This document shows positions 11,945 through 24,797 of a stretch of DNA of 51,274 bases, piece after piece. A program made the position numbers and the translations under genes. Source of the DNA: Dimargaris cristalligena (Eukaryota > Kickxellomycota > Dimargaritomycetes > Dimargaritales > Dimargaritaceae); NCBI GenBank assembly GCA_027576995.1, contig JANBQC010000151.1:1-51274 (forward strand). Reading direction: 5' to 3'. Positions within the stretch are counted from its first letter, which is position 1, and the number at the start of each line of letters is the position of its first letter. The notes below the pieces were generated by a model, which was given only the letters and a program-made list of their open reading frames with translations, did no database searches and was not told the origin of the DNA.

Positions 11945-12306
11945 TGGTGGTCAATAGTGACTGTCACTAACTTTATTCGTGGGCTAGCAATGCATGGCAG
12001 CAATTGGCGCATTGCCCGCGTAATTAGAAGGCTCGTTGCGAATATAGACAGTATGGGTAACTCTACTGGTTAAATAGTCCAGTTATAATTGTATTTATTG
12101 AGTCAATATACTCCTAAGTAATACTAGTGGAACTTCAGTTGAATAAATACTATTTGAACTTTTATGTGTAAATAAACTTGGGTTATGCCACACGCTCGAC
12201 GTGTTGATTACAAAAATTGAGGTTAAAGAAACATCACAGATGCTTGGTTTTAAGAAAGAGAGAATATGAAATGGCCTAATGCCCGCTTATTTGATCGATA
12301 GCCAAC
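11945..12306. other. Convergent 3' intergenic region
   Basis: Lies between the 3' ends of the flavin oxidoreductase (plus) and the expansin-like gene (minus). It holds two plus-strand AATAAA signals (12142-12147, 12171-12176), about 200 bases past the oxidoreductase stop. No coding potential is seen. Confidence 0.6.
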
Positions 12307-13071
12307 TTATGTGGTATCCACGTACTGCCAGGTAACGTCGGTTTTGTTAATTTGCATAATTTGGGATCCTAGGATTTGAACGGCCGCGGGACTTATAATG
12401 ATATCGCCAACTTGGCACCCTTCGCACGTATCTTTGATGGTTAGCACTACCTCCTTGCCTCCATAGCGCACCCGGATATGTTTATCACATTTAGGGTTGT
12501 TATTGGGATTGGCCGGGTTGGCCATTTGTGCTGTGTTCTGTTTTTTTTTTTTTTTTTTTTTGATATGAATTTACGTAAACAGCGGGGTAAATTTTAAAAG
12601 GAAAATGCAAGGCGTTAGTAGATGTATCAGGCTTGACGGGCCAACTAGAAGGCAATCGCGCAGGTGCCTAAGATGAGAGGGGAGGGGCAAATCATCGAAC
12701 CAATTTATACTTACAATGCCTGCGAAGAAGCTGCCCTTCGGCATCCAAGTCCCGCAAGACCCTAACATGGGAACGTCGTCGGTCACAAAGGCTTTTCCGG
12801 CATAGTAGGGTTTGGGGGTAGTCAGGATGGCCGGAACGGGGGGTTGGGCCTTTTCTTTAGGCGCGGGATGGGCTACAGTAGGTTTGGGGGCTGTCGCCTG
12901 GGGGGTCAGAAGATTAGTGGAAACCTTAGCCACCTGGACCGAGTTCGCCAACACCGGTTGGATCATAACTGCCAAAGGCTTGACGGGGGGCTGCTGCTGG
13001 GGCAAAGGTTTGGACTGCACGCTCATCAACAAGCCGGACAGGGTCAAAGTGAACGCAAGGGTTGCACGCAT
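12307..13071 (-). CDS. Secreted expansin/RlpA-like double-psi beta-barrel protein
   Basis: Two exons, 12715-13071 and 12307-12537 (195 aa, phase 0 junction). Residues 1-20 form a signal peptide (MRATLAFTLTLSGLLMSVQS). A Pro/Ala/Lys-rich linker follows to about residue 90, then a double-psi beta-barrel domain with GKAFVTDD, LGSCGTW, the split box AGI/NTAQMANPANPNNNP, CDKHIRVRYGGKEV, IKDTCEGCQVGDIIISPAA, and VTWQYV at the end. These are the hallmark segments of fungal RlpA/barwin/expansin-like proteins (cerato-ulmin and loosenin relatives), which act on cell-wall or plant polymers without a classical hydrolase mechanism. The cysteines CGTW, KCDK and TCEGC should form disulphides. Splicing is supported because the joined sequence restores a conserved barrel motif. 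The acceptor is odd: 21 adenines directly precede CAG. Confidence 0.88.
12541..12561. repeat. Poly(T) run of 21 (poly(A) on the gene strand)
   Basis: Uninterrupted 21-T run on the plus strand. On the minus strand it is an A21 tract ending at the CAG acceptor of the expansin-like gene intron, where a polypyrimidine tract would be expected. Confidence 0.9.
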
Positions 13072-14726
13072 GTTGGAGGGCTAAGTTATAGTGAATATAA
13101 TGTATATACTTTAGGTGTATAGAAATTGAAGCCGAGCGGAAAATACGAATAGAAATAAAAGAAACAGGTGCCTATCAAATTAGCTCGGCCTAGCTCACAA
13201 CGTAGATTGTTATCTAGAAATAATATTCAAAAACTAGTTAGTGGGAAAACATGGAATAACCGTAAATGGAGTAGGGGATAAATTGTATAGTCAGGCCAAA
13301 TGAAGGAAATAGGAAACGTAGATAATTTGAGCTTAGAAGTTGGCGAGGGATCCTCTGATTTATATATCAGAAATGCGAGTCACCATGTAACCCGCCGGCC
13401 CTAATTTACCCTGGTCCCCCTTTATTACCTAGGGAGCACGATCTTAGCGGCAATTCCTCATTGAAGCATTCACCACCCTAGTATTGCGTTATTAACTAGG
13501 GCCAATGAGTGCCCATTGCTAGACCAATTTAGAAGTTGCCTAGGGCGGTGGAAGGGTGGTGAGCTGCTAGCAAGTGTGAGAGAGAGAGACCCATTAATGG
13601 GAGAAAAAGGGATGAGATCAAGGGGGGAACTCAAGGGCCCGAGTTGGCCAGGGCCTTTGAATACCCATGACCTCCTTGCTTAGCTTAGGAAAAGAGGTTC
13701 AGTCTCTAGGCCAAAAATCCTCAACTGTTGACGCGGGTAACGGTGAACACGATGGGCCGTTCATCGAAAATGAGGACAAAATAAAAATAGGTGTCAAATA
13801 GACCCAAACCACGGCGATACTAACGAATCAAAAAGGGAGACCCCGGGCCGCCCGAGGATACCGACTTGGATCGAGCTATTGTCACCTTTGGCAAGGGTTG
13901 AGAGTGAGGAGACGGAGGGGGATTGCGAGAGAAAGAGAGAGAGAGAGGCCCCCTGAAAAGAGCTCAAAGCACAGCTCCAGCAACGGCGAAGAAATAACTA
14001 TTTCTGTCATTCGGTGCACCTAGCGAAGGGATACAGTGCCCACCAATTATGCCATTGGATACCGTCCTAGGGCCCTCAAAAACCGACCCTGAGGTTAAGG
14101 GCCCCGGGCCAACCTTTGTTCATGGGGAGTCTAGACACTTACCTAAACACACGCCTCATTTGCTTTACACTGCCTACCCAAGTTAACAATGACTATCTTA
14201 GTCTCTGTTGAACTTTTGTATATATATATATAAAACTGGGAGAGGGCAGGGGTGCTAGACAATGTAGTATAGGCTCCCAGATTTGGTCCTGCCTTTGATA
14301 GTTGACACCAAGCCATGGTGTGGTTTAGGGGTATCAGATCTGAGCTATTCCGCTAATCCGTAGTCGTGACTATATCTACTAATTATATAGGCTGTATCAG
14401 TGTTTATTTGAACTCTTTGGCAAACCACAAGCTGGATTAAATGGATAAATAAAATATGGGATTATTGGCTGATATACTACAAAAGATGAGAATGCGCTTA
14501 AGTTTGTAGGGAAGTACTGCCACATATTAAGGGCCAGCAACTGGATTGCTTTGGCGGAAATTGCAGACACTATGGGCCCGGATAGAGACATTATAAAGTG
14601 GGACAGGTTCTACTTTGCCGCATGCAGTTTAAGTACTTGGTGGCTAAGATTCCATGTGCGATATAGTCTCATAATAAGTATTTCCATGCACACATGGACA
14701 CCCAACCTCGCATGACTAAAACGAAC
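13072..14726. other. Intergenic region with GA and TA microsatellites
   Basis: No gene supported. It includes a purine-rich GA repeat around 13925-13948, a shorter one near 13579-13589, and a (TA)n stretch around 14218-14232. It should hold the promoter of the expansin-like gene and the 3' end of the SNAPC1-like transcript; on the minus strand an aataaa-type signal lies near 14401-14407. Confidence 0.5.
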
Positions 14727-16056
14727 CTAGCCCCGTCTCTTTCCGGGGGCCAGAGTTTTCTCCTGCAGCATAGTTCGCCGCAGAGCGTCTCGGTAGTGAT
14801 CATCCAGGTGACGCCAGTCAGTCGCACGCCGAACCAGGGCTTCACAGAGCGAAGCCGAATGCTGCTGGGGGAAATAGTCGGTGTCCGTATCCAGAGCTAG
14901 ACTACTTAATGCGAGCGAAGAGTCCACCGCGGTATCCCCATCTTGACCATTTACCTCACCCGGGTTGGGGGGGCACGTACCGAAAGTGATCAGGGATAGC
15001 TTACGGGACGCCTGGTGGGCGGCGGCAGTGGGGGTCAAAGATACCTTTAGCGCTTGGTAGGCCTCCGCCGTTTTCCGAAGTTCGTCCAGGGCGGAGGATT
15101 CGTCATTGGTATTCGCCCCGACCCCACCGGCCTGGGGACGGAGCAGGGCCAGAGGCACCACCCCTTTTAGCCGCGAGGAAAGGTTGGCGGGACCCACGGT
15201 GGCCTGATGAAGGGAGGAGGCCAGAATCTTATTTTTGAGCTGCAGGAGTTGATTGCCAGTGAGATACTCCCGAGAGCAGTGGTTGCTGGCTATCACCCCG
15301 GGAACGGGATTGACAACGGAACTGATGGCAAACGCCCCTTTGTTCTGCAGCAGGCTGTAAACGTAGATGGCGTCCCCCCAGTCATTGTCGATGCAATACT
15401 CGTGGAAGTCCTCGAGAATATTCGCGAGGCGGAGGTCGATTGGAATGGGGACCAAATCGAACAGTTTGGGCTGGGTGGAGTATAATAAGTACAGCGCATA
15501 TAATACGCCCAGGATTGTTTCGTGTACCGGATTTGGAGGTAAGAAATCTAAATGTGGTTATAGATACATGCATGCCAGCGAAATATAACAAAAGAAAAAG
15601 AATACTTAGTATCTCAAATGCCGAAATGAATGAGCGGTGGGTTACAAAGGGTCAAACCGAGAAATTGAGTGGTAACAGTTGTCACTTAATCAAAATACGT
15701 CCAAAGACAATCGCGGACAGCGACCACAGCATATGTTCATAATACTTACTGAATATTTTGAGATATAGGTTTTGCATAAACGGTTCACGGCCGGTCTTCT
15801 CGACGCATGCAAAGTGAATGGCGGAAAAGTTGAGTTGGCGCCACGTTTCCCGGTATGGCTCAAAGTCAGGGCGATAAATGCGTCGAAATTCGTTCATAAG
15901 CTGTGCCACGTCTGTCTCCAGGGCATCGAGGCGCTGGGCCTTCTGGCCAATGTCAACAAAGTACTGGTTGGGCAACTGGTCCTCGGGTAACGGGTTTCTC
16001 TTTTTGGGTGCAGGTTTCGGTTTTGCACCAGCACTTGCGCTGGAGTCGGGCCGCAT
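14727..16056 (-). CDS. SNAPc subunit 1 (SNAP43-like) snRNA-activating protein
   Basis: Probable homologue of SNAPC1/SNAP43, part of the complex that binds the proximal sequence element of snRNA-type promoters. Two exons, 15750-16056 and 14727-15547 (375 aa, phase 1 junction). Exon 1 holds a basic N-terminus, then DIGQKAQRLDALETDVAQL and the family box YRETWRQLNFSAIHF. The junction joins LKIF to NFLPPNPVHETILGVLYALY, which parallels the FLPPYTFQIRVGALYLLYGLY segment recalled from human SNAP43, followed by LYSTQPKLFDLVPIPIDL and a helical DAIYVYSLLQNKGAF repeat. The C-terminal 130 residues are variable. The start at 16056 is the first ATG; a GTG frame extends slightly further. Identification rests on remembered pattern similarity, not alignment. 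Confidence 0.8.
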
Positions 16057-19000
16057 GGTGACAATTTCTTGTGGCAACACTAGGAAACGAAAATGTACAA
16101 AAGAGTAGGTGTAAGACTATAGAAAAAAGGGGAATGGGAATGTTATGAATTGCTGTATGCTTCGCTCGCTATTTTTTATTACTTTTAAACAAACTCTAAA
16201 CAAATCAGGTATGGGTAAAATAATCTCCCATCGTGGGTACATTGTGCCGGTTCGGTGTACATGGTGGTGGTGGCCTTTTCTGTAAACCAAACCAATAGGT
16301 AAATTACAAGACCCCATTGGATAATAAAATAATTTTAGCCATTTGCCACTAAGCTCGGGGAGAATTGGGTGTAGCGCCGGGAAAGCTCAATAACAGTGGT
16401 GTAAATTATACTACGTTAAGGACCGACATGTATTGTCTGCAAATATATGAGGTAATTTAAAGCTGAAGGTGGAGTTGGAGTTGGAATTAAGATTAAGGTG
16501 TACTGGCTCTGTAGAAATAATCCTTACAAGCATGGAAGATGTTGTTATGACCGACCTGATTCTACAGGGATTGGTATTTCTTAAATACGAGTTTTGGTTA
16601 TACATACCGATTCCCAATCGGCATGCATATTATTTTGCATTTAACATACTCTACCTGTTACGACCTATATCCATTTGGCTGCATCCCTTTTTTCAATTTA
16701 CATATATATGGCTTCGGCAATTCTTAGCTACCTTAAATTATCTACTACGGTATCTCGCCAACTAGCCATGGCAACTTCGTGGCCTTAGCCCCCAGTTATT
16801 CCACATTCACATGCCCAGTACCCATGATTTCACTGTTTGCTCGTTCCTACTTTCCTTTGTTTCAGATATGTAGCCCCCCCAGCACTCACCAGCCAGGCCA
16901 GGCCAACCCATTAACTAGCCCGGTGATCTCGTAGTTTTACCTTGCGAATGATCCCAACTCCCATATCAATCGCCACAATGTGGGTTTCCCACTATTCTCC
17001 CCTCGTCGCTCAATCAGTGATTGTCTGGTTCCGCTTTATCAGGTCGAAAAGCCGGCCTACTTAGATGCCAACATCGACCATTATCACCTATTCATACGCC
17101 TATCTGATGAAGGTGTACCCTCCGATAACCCGCTTCCATATACGGGGGACTTGACCCATTTGTTGATCTATCTGGAATAGCCTCAACCAATGAATCACCT
17201 GGTTTAATGGGGAAAAACACGGTCGGCTTATTAAAAAATACGAGCGATAACCAGGCTGAATAACAGAGGGCAGCGGCCTTTGGACTACCCGGACGACGCT
17301 ATATTTCCATGGAGATTGGGACAATCAGGCAGTTCAGTCGTCACATGCATCTAGTACATTCACACCACTCAAACTTAAAATAGGTGGGATATTGGACTTG
17401 GGCTGTGTAGGTCACCATAGTGAAGACCCGATTGGCGCTTAGAGGGTATGTTTATTTGTTGTATCCTTCAAACACACTAGATACAGTAAATAACCACAGA
17501 ATCAACATATTTATGAAATGTCTTTTCTCGCATTAGAGTCTCTTGGAAGGCTCGTTTGGAATATATTGACATACAGCTCCTCGATGGAATGAAAGTATTA
17601 TAACCATACGATCCTATGACCATGGCACAAACCGCGGTGGGGAAAATCGAGTCGAAGAGAGTGTCCCGTTAGCCCATACGCTCAAGGCGGTGGATAGGTC
17701 GATGTATAATGATACTAGAGAAGGCGGGGAAAGCTGACACAGATCGCCGGGTTAGAGTGTGGCTGTGAAAACATGCTGCTGTCATTTCTCCGGCCCATTT
17801 GACGGAGACTCACCTCTATTTAGACCCCTTTTCCACCTTTATCTGCCCTCTTTGCGCTCCCCAGTTCGAGCGAGGATGCCCCACACTTTCCTAATTTAGC
17901 GTCTTAACACATTCACCAAGTGTGGTCTAAGTTTCAATACAGTGTTCGGGGTATCGACCTTCCTTCTTTTTTTTTTCTTATACGCATTCCTTCGCTTTCT
18001 AAATATAGGATACCAAATATTAGAATGACTGTCCGTATCCATACCATTTAGGTCGAGCTAAACTCCTCCGAGAAAAGTGGGTGTGTTTTGCATTAGAGAT
18101 CATCCCCCATGTATCCCTCGGGCAGCCAACTCGAAAGAATTCATCATCCCAACTGCCCTATTGATCCCCAAGGGCCTGTTCTAAGCTAAATCCACCTACA
18201 GACCATTTTTATAATTCCTTCCAACTCTCGGGTTTAGGGTTCTCTAGAATAGAAAATAAATGCGTTGATTAATTGCGAAGCGGGACTTCCGCCTTACTCT
18301 TCACACCCCGTTTCATAGCTGGCTATTTCTAACATAGAGGAGTTGGTCAGAGACTGGATAAAAGCTAGCATAGGGTATGGACATACTGGGACAGCACACA
18401 ATGCTATCCCTTATATATTAACTAAATACCAAGCGAAGAACCACTGTTGACGACAATGTGGTGACAAATACCTGTAATTATTGCGGGTGCCGAATAGCAT
18501 AAGCTAGAGTATTAATTAGACTTGTTTGTTGCCCATTATCTCTTGCGTAGTAAGCATGATACTGGAGGGGGTGCAGAGTCGGTATATGGGAGGCACTTGG
18601 ACAAAGCCTTCCCAGGTGGCACTACTCAAAGCTCCCGGTACATACATGAGCTAAAGTTCTTTCACCAGCTCCTTTTGACTCATCCCACCGAATGATCAAC
18701 AGGGTAAAGGAATTCGAGAATGTAAATGGGTTATGTAAATCAATGCCTATCGCCAAGTTTTATCATAATAGGCCCAAGCTTTGGCTGGAGAAGAAGGAAA
18801 GGAAGAAAGAACCCCTCCTGCCTAGGGAGAATGCCACTGCTCCCTACTGCTGGTCGGCCTACCACTTGACATTACAATCGACGCACTGATGAGTGGTACA
18901 GCAGTATGGTAAACTGGTGAAGAGAAGAGAGCGGGTATTTTTCAATGCAGCGTACCACCATCTTTCCATACGCATACTGTCGCCACCTTATCCAAAAAAG

Positions 19001-22000
19001 CACCGGTCGCTACTTTACAAGTGGAAGGAAACGACCTGGTCCAAGAACCTGCCCCAATTATCACCTTGAACTGATCGTCAAACTACGCCAGACGACGGAA
19101 TTACAGTTGTTTACTAGCAGTTGCTCTCACCACCCATGGCCACTGTATATCGGGATGGCCAAAAATATACCTCTGGCTACTGATCTGACTGACAAGGCGG
19201 TATTTCCGGATGTCACTCATGATAGGCCACTCTGGCGGCGGTCGATAAATGGAAGACATCGTCGGCAATCTAGATTTAGCCGCCTCTCGGAATTATATTC
19301 TTGGCGGAAGACCAGTGGATTAACATCCCGCCACTTTCCTTAAAGCAAGAGGTAGAAAATAGATCCGAACAAATGAACCATAGCGGGATCATTCATAATT
19401 CATTATTCATCATTCTCTTCGGATAATCGGTAAATCATAGTTTTGGTTATATTAACCTAATTAACCAGCTGGTTTGTGAGGTGCGATAATAAATTAGCGT
19501 GGTGTCGTAGGCAGATTAATAATATCGCAAGACAAGTCAGCCAACTGACTAGCTAACATATATATAGTAATTTATTAACAGGTCCCCCATTTCTAAATCT
19601 ACCGGGTTGAAAAACGCAAGCTTTAAACCGCCAATCGTTAGGGGTTCGCACAAGCGCCATTTGGGGATATCCGACACATAGACATATGGAACCCTACTGC
19701 TCTGTAGTTCTTGGTCATATGACTTTCCAAATAGTATAAGCACTGGATGGCATTAATCCCGATATAAATCCCAACGACCAATGGGATTGGTGCCAAATAT
19801 TCGAGTCAGCTAATCGGCCGGTTGGATTGTAAAATCCCCCGGATACGATGCACGGAAAAATTATTTACCCGCACGATGGTCACTGGGCAGGCCAAGTCAT
19901 TTAATTGAGGAATCATAGGGCAGCTGTTATCCCTCGCATCAAAGTACACTTCCCGCCTTTTGGACCACTTCTCCCCTGTCTCGCATCATAAACTAACAGC
20001 AGGCAGATTGAACCATTCGGTGGTACTCATCTCCTTGGGAATTTTCACATACTTTAGGCTAACTCCAGCACTCGTTTGGTTTCAGGTCGGGGAGGTACGG
20101 ACACCAATCTATACAGGGAGCCATAGAATGATCGTCCCGTCCTCTAAGGTTTTGGTTAATTAGAAGGTTACATCTCAAAAGAGGGTGGTAGGAAAGGGGG
20201 GATGATGTAGATACCCACTGATAAAACTCAAACCCCCTCTTACTTGCCCAAAAAAAAGCCACTGTGTCTAAATCAGTTCCCAAGGTACAGCGTTTTGTTT
20301 ATATGTTGTGCCCAATACATCTCCGCTAGCCTTTGTCTTTTAGTACTGATATGAAAGGGAGGATGTGTCAGAGTGATTAGACAACGTCGGAGTTTAGTCG
20401 GAAATTTTAAATGCCAAGAATGCCATAATACTGGCGAGTAAGTGTGAAATGGAAATGATGAGAGAGCGTTAATTTGTGACTATCCCCTCAACCACTTCCA
20501 TAATACGCAAGTCTGGTGTCTATTTTTGCAGCAACCAATTCCACGTCATACCTCTATTGTGACCAATTTTGGATATCAAGTTAATGCCAGCCGGCCTAAA
20601 CAGGGGGCTATGTGGCAGGCAGTTGGGGATTTTATTGGGTCGGAGGAAGGGAGAGGTTGACCCAATAACCACACTATAGTTATCTGTTGATGGCTGAATA
20701 TGAAAGTGACAGGCATCCATCACCATTAGAACGCTATAAAAGGGAAAATAAGGCGGGTTATCCCCACAGATGAGCACCCCCTCCGCCTACTCACCTGTTA
20801 GGTAATTTTAGTAATATGCCTCGGTCGACTATTAAGCACGAGGGCGGCGAGTGACCTCCGACTGGCAGCGTCAAGTACCAGTTCTGGCACTATACTCTGA
20901 CCGTTGACGGGTCGGTAAGTGTTTGACACAATCCAGTGCTACTGTTCACTTGAATGAGCGAGTGGGTGGGTATGAGTGAGTGAGGAGTCTTCTTCACGCT
21001 AATTGTATGACTCAGGACTAAGGATTGATGGGAATTAGTAAATTTACCGACAGTGTTAGTGATGCCAACCCAAACCGTTAACAATCCCTCCTCACCTCCC
21101 CCCTAAACCAGTGTGAAATCGGCGGATGGACGGGCCCTCCCCCCTTCTCATCCACAGTGTTTGGGCCAAGGTATCCTGCCTTAAGGGGAAATGTGGCAAT
21201 AGTCAACTAATGGTTGTTATCGGAAAAATCGACACCCATCAGGAAAATAGTGGTGACCCCTGGCTCAGCTTCAGCATTTAAAATAATACGGATGGCGAAT
21301 GTAAAGTAGTGAAAGGTGGTTATATATTTGCTGGTATCCCTTTTTTAGTTGAACAAGTATATCTGGCTCGACATCGATAGGTTTCTACTCGAGCTTCGGA
21401 GTAAACTTGGAAAAACATCAAGATCCAACTAGTCCAGGTTATTACCAACTCCGTGGGCTGTCTATTGGTGGACTATATTATTGTTTAGCCCCCATAAAAT
21501 GGTAAGCATATCTGTTAATAGCTCTAGATAACATTGAGACAATCTCTGTGCCGTCCTAACCCAGTTGCCTTGGAAATGACTGCCATCTTAGGGCAGGGCA
21601 ATGAGGATATAGGTCTCACCGAAACTGGGGCAGGGAAAACGAGCGAGAATAGGTAAAGATCAGGATAATTTGACTGGAAGAGCCTTTATCCGGAGGATTG
21701 GCCAATAAACCTAGATACAGTTGGGACTCATTCGTGCCCCATGCTTTAGCAGTACCCATCCCCATCCCCCTAACCTTCACACCAGGAATTGGTGGAGCAA
21801 CCTACAATGTTTCCTGATTAAGCCCCAGGGCCATTCCAACTAAGCAATTGCGGTGCTCCCAGCTGCCATTTTTTTTGAATACTTATTTCCCTCCTCTTTA
21901 TGTTTATTGTGCATTATATCCGCCTTTCTGGTACATCCTATATCATTCCGAAGTCATCAATAGCAATCCCCCTGCCTTCTCATTCCAAGCAGAAAAAATA

Positions 22001-22746
22001 GGCTGTGTAGGGCATATCTGGGCGGGGCATGGTATTGGGTTCCCAAAGAATTCCGAAATCCCGAAAAATTGCAAGGTGAAGGGATAAGAACCCCATAGCG
22101 GGTGAATGATGGCAACGTTTGTTACAGGGCGATTGACGGTCAGTGGAGAGAAAAGGGGCGTGCTCAATATAATTTCGACATTGCTAATTGCACGGTCTGT
22201 CCAATCACACCTATCTGGAGTCGCTGCCCTCCCTTCAACCCTAAAGGCCCACCACCATCTAGAATCACCCCCCCCCTCCACACACACACTGACATCACTT
22301 GAGTATTACAGTCGGACAAATAGATAGGCAGGCATACTGCGTCGGTCGGAGAGTTTGGGCGTTTGGATTGGTGGAACTAGAAAAAAAAGTTACATCTTTT
22401 CGGTAGCAAATTGGCACGTCACTGGCACCCGATTGACGAATGGAAAGCGTAAAGGAACAATAGAGCAAAGTCACTCATGAGCGGAATTTTTCCTTCGTCC
22501 CGCCCCCAAGCGCCCCCTTCCCCCTCCTCACAGTTTGCAGTGTGGCCCGTGAACGCGCGATGCCTTGACAGTGGGAATAAGGCGGGGAAGGTTGGTAAAG
22601 CAACGGAAGGTGTACCAAAAAAATAATATGTATGGACCAATTCGGATTATTGGAACTAAAATCATCATTAAGCCGGGGAAGAGGAATCGATGGACACTCT
22701 ATTCTGGCGTTCAAGTCGGAGGTGTGAGCTGGGACTTTGGGCTTTA

Positions 22747-22805
22747 GCGTGAGTGTGGATGTGTGTGTGTGTGTCTATGTTCGTGTGCGATATATGTGTG
22801 TGAGG
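22747..22805. repeat. GT-rich microsatellite
   Basis: Imperfect (GT)n tract with an uninterrupted core around 22759-22774, in the gene-poor interval. Confidence 0.75.
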
Positions 22806-22852
22806 GGTTTGCTACCAATTCATGGTCCGATTCCCCTCTCCGAGTGGATGAT

Positions 22853-22879
22853 GGGAAGCAATGGTTCAAGTCGCTTCCC
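22853..22879. repeat. 7-bp stem-loop with B-box-like loop
   Basis: gggaagc (22853-22859) pairs perfectly with gcttccc (22873-22879). The 13-base loop contains ggttcaagtc, which resembles the Pol III B-box core. No matching A-box, cloverleaf or T-terminator was found, so this is recorded only as a small inverted repeat. Confidence 0.4.
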
Positions 22880-24797
22880 TTCTCACTCGGTCAACCAAAC
22901 TGACATGACGATTTCTCTATTGCCTTAAAAAGAAGAAGACCTGCCCTTGACGACACTCATGAATAGCGCCGTGGCACCATGTTTTCCCTTCATGGCGGTA
23001 AAGTCGGACTCCACCGCCGCAATGCCAAACTAGGGAGTGGCAGGAGGATGCCATAAACTAGGGCGTAGCTGGAACAATGAAATTACCCTTTTGAGCGTTG
23101 AAGTGGACTTGCTTAGATCAGTAGAGACATTCACTGCCGCTGACGAAGCGGCACTTCCACCACCATCACCCTCTCGAATGTCCGATATGGAATGGGTATC
23201 ACTATATAGGGATAGTGCACCATCTCCAGTTTGACGTACTAAAAAATTGGTGTTAGCCTAAGGGCATCACTCCGATTGCCGTCCCGTAGTCAACCACTAC
23301 TCCCTTTAATTAGTGATATAAATCATGCTAATGCACTGGATTATACCTACCGTTGGGTGATATATGGGGAAAGGCTTTAGAAAAATAGATTCTCGGCCGA
23401 CAATTATGACTGACCACCCCCCCCTGCCAGATGTAATTTGGGTGGAGAGCCAATCGTGGCCATCTTAGGGAATCGAAACTGGCTGCTTTGGAATGTTTGT
23501 ATGTTTATTCGGGGTTCTTTTTCGGCTATAGACTGGGAAGACTTGGCTGCGGGGCCACCGTAATGGAACTAGGTCATTGTATCTCTCTTTCTCTGTGTGT
23601 GTGCGGGGGTGCATGGGTGGTGGGTATCGCTAATTATACTATTCGGTGGTGATAATAATAATAACATCACACAGCGTAGCACAGCACTAGTGGTGTAGTT
23701 ATTTCCCGGCGACTCGTATTCCCATGTAATCTCGCTGGACACAGTCATATCGCACCCAAAAACTCGCAAATTACAGCAACTCCAATAACAACCCAGCGTA
23801 ATCATCATAATAATCCACCATTAAGCACCTCCGTAGGCCTAGCCAATCGGACCTCCATCTACCGGCACATCCCCCCATATTACCGTTCCCATCACATAGG
23901 CACTTATTTTTTCATGCACCGGGGGACCAGCTCCGGTTGTTTTAGGAGAACGAGAGGGCCAAACCAACCTTGAATTAGTAATGGCCGATCCCTGTTGCAT
24001 CTCAGCTCAATCTGACGGGCCCTCCCGCCCTATGCACTGGGTTAGAAGGTCGTGCGGGGTGTCAACCAGTGAGGGACTACTAGACCAAACCTTGGCTGTG
24101 TGTGTGTGTGGTGGGGAGGGGTCCACTCCCCACTAGTGAAATTTCCTTTCCCAATATCACTCCGCCCATAGAGGATGGACTGTATATCCCAGTGATGAGC
24201 AACAAAACGCCCTCTATTTCACTGTCTTCCTCTGATAGGGGAAAGACTCCGCTCTTTAAAGTACCCCACCACATTGGGTCTAGTGAGTGTTGAAGTTATT
24301 AGAGTCACGGCTCCCGTATTTAAGTATCGGCTTATCCGCTCCCCCTCATCCCACTTGGTCTATCTATCACACACTATTCGCCCCGCCCCCCATTGACTCG
24401 CCTTTTTTCCTTCACTAATCAATCCTTCATCTTTGGCACTGACACTAAAGATCTTGAATATACCGCCATTTTTATCCGAATCAACTTGCCGAGAAATCCG
24501 CCAATTTCTATTTGTATTCTAGTTTTGAGTTGCACCAACCTACTTTAATATCTACCACTTTTCAGTATTTAATTATATCTCTTTCACCCTCGATTCTAGC
24601 CTTTGACCAACTTCTTTGTTTGCTTGTCCTTCTTTTTATTTTTTTTTAAAAAAATATAATAACTATTCACCTACGCAACTCTTTCATTGCCGATTATTGA
24701 CATTGTCCCTCTTTGTTCTTAATTATCCACCTTCGCTGCTGTAATTTCATTCGCAAATATCTTTTTATTTATTTTCTATATAGAATCACATATCGCC

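Larger units (their letters stand above)
16057..24797. other. 8.7 kb gene-poor interval
   Basis: No gene can be supported on either strand, against a gene roughly every 2-3 kb elsewhere. Open frames are short, start mostly at non-ATG codons and lack motifs. Features noticed: an imperfect hexanucleotide ggagtt array near 16471-16490, a T-run near 17969-17978, a GT-rich stretch at 22747-22805, a 7-bp stem-loop at 22853-22879, and a proline/serine-rich open frame ending at 23234 that could be a stray exon. The pyrimidine-rich 24300-24797 part looks like the 5' leader and promoter of the arrestin gene. Confidence 0.5.

Noticed and set aside
16469..16765. 98-codon hydrophobic frame
   Set aside because: It starts at GTG in a simple repeat and is hydrophobic because of AT-rich codons; no homology pattern.
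18945..19343. 132-codon frame in the gene-poor interval
   Set aside because: No motif, unusual composition for this genome and no splice partners; open by chance most likely.
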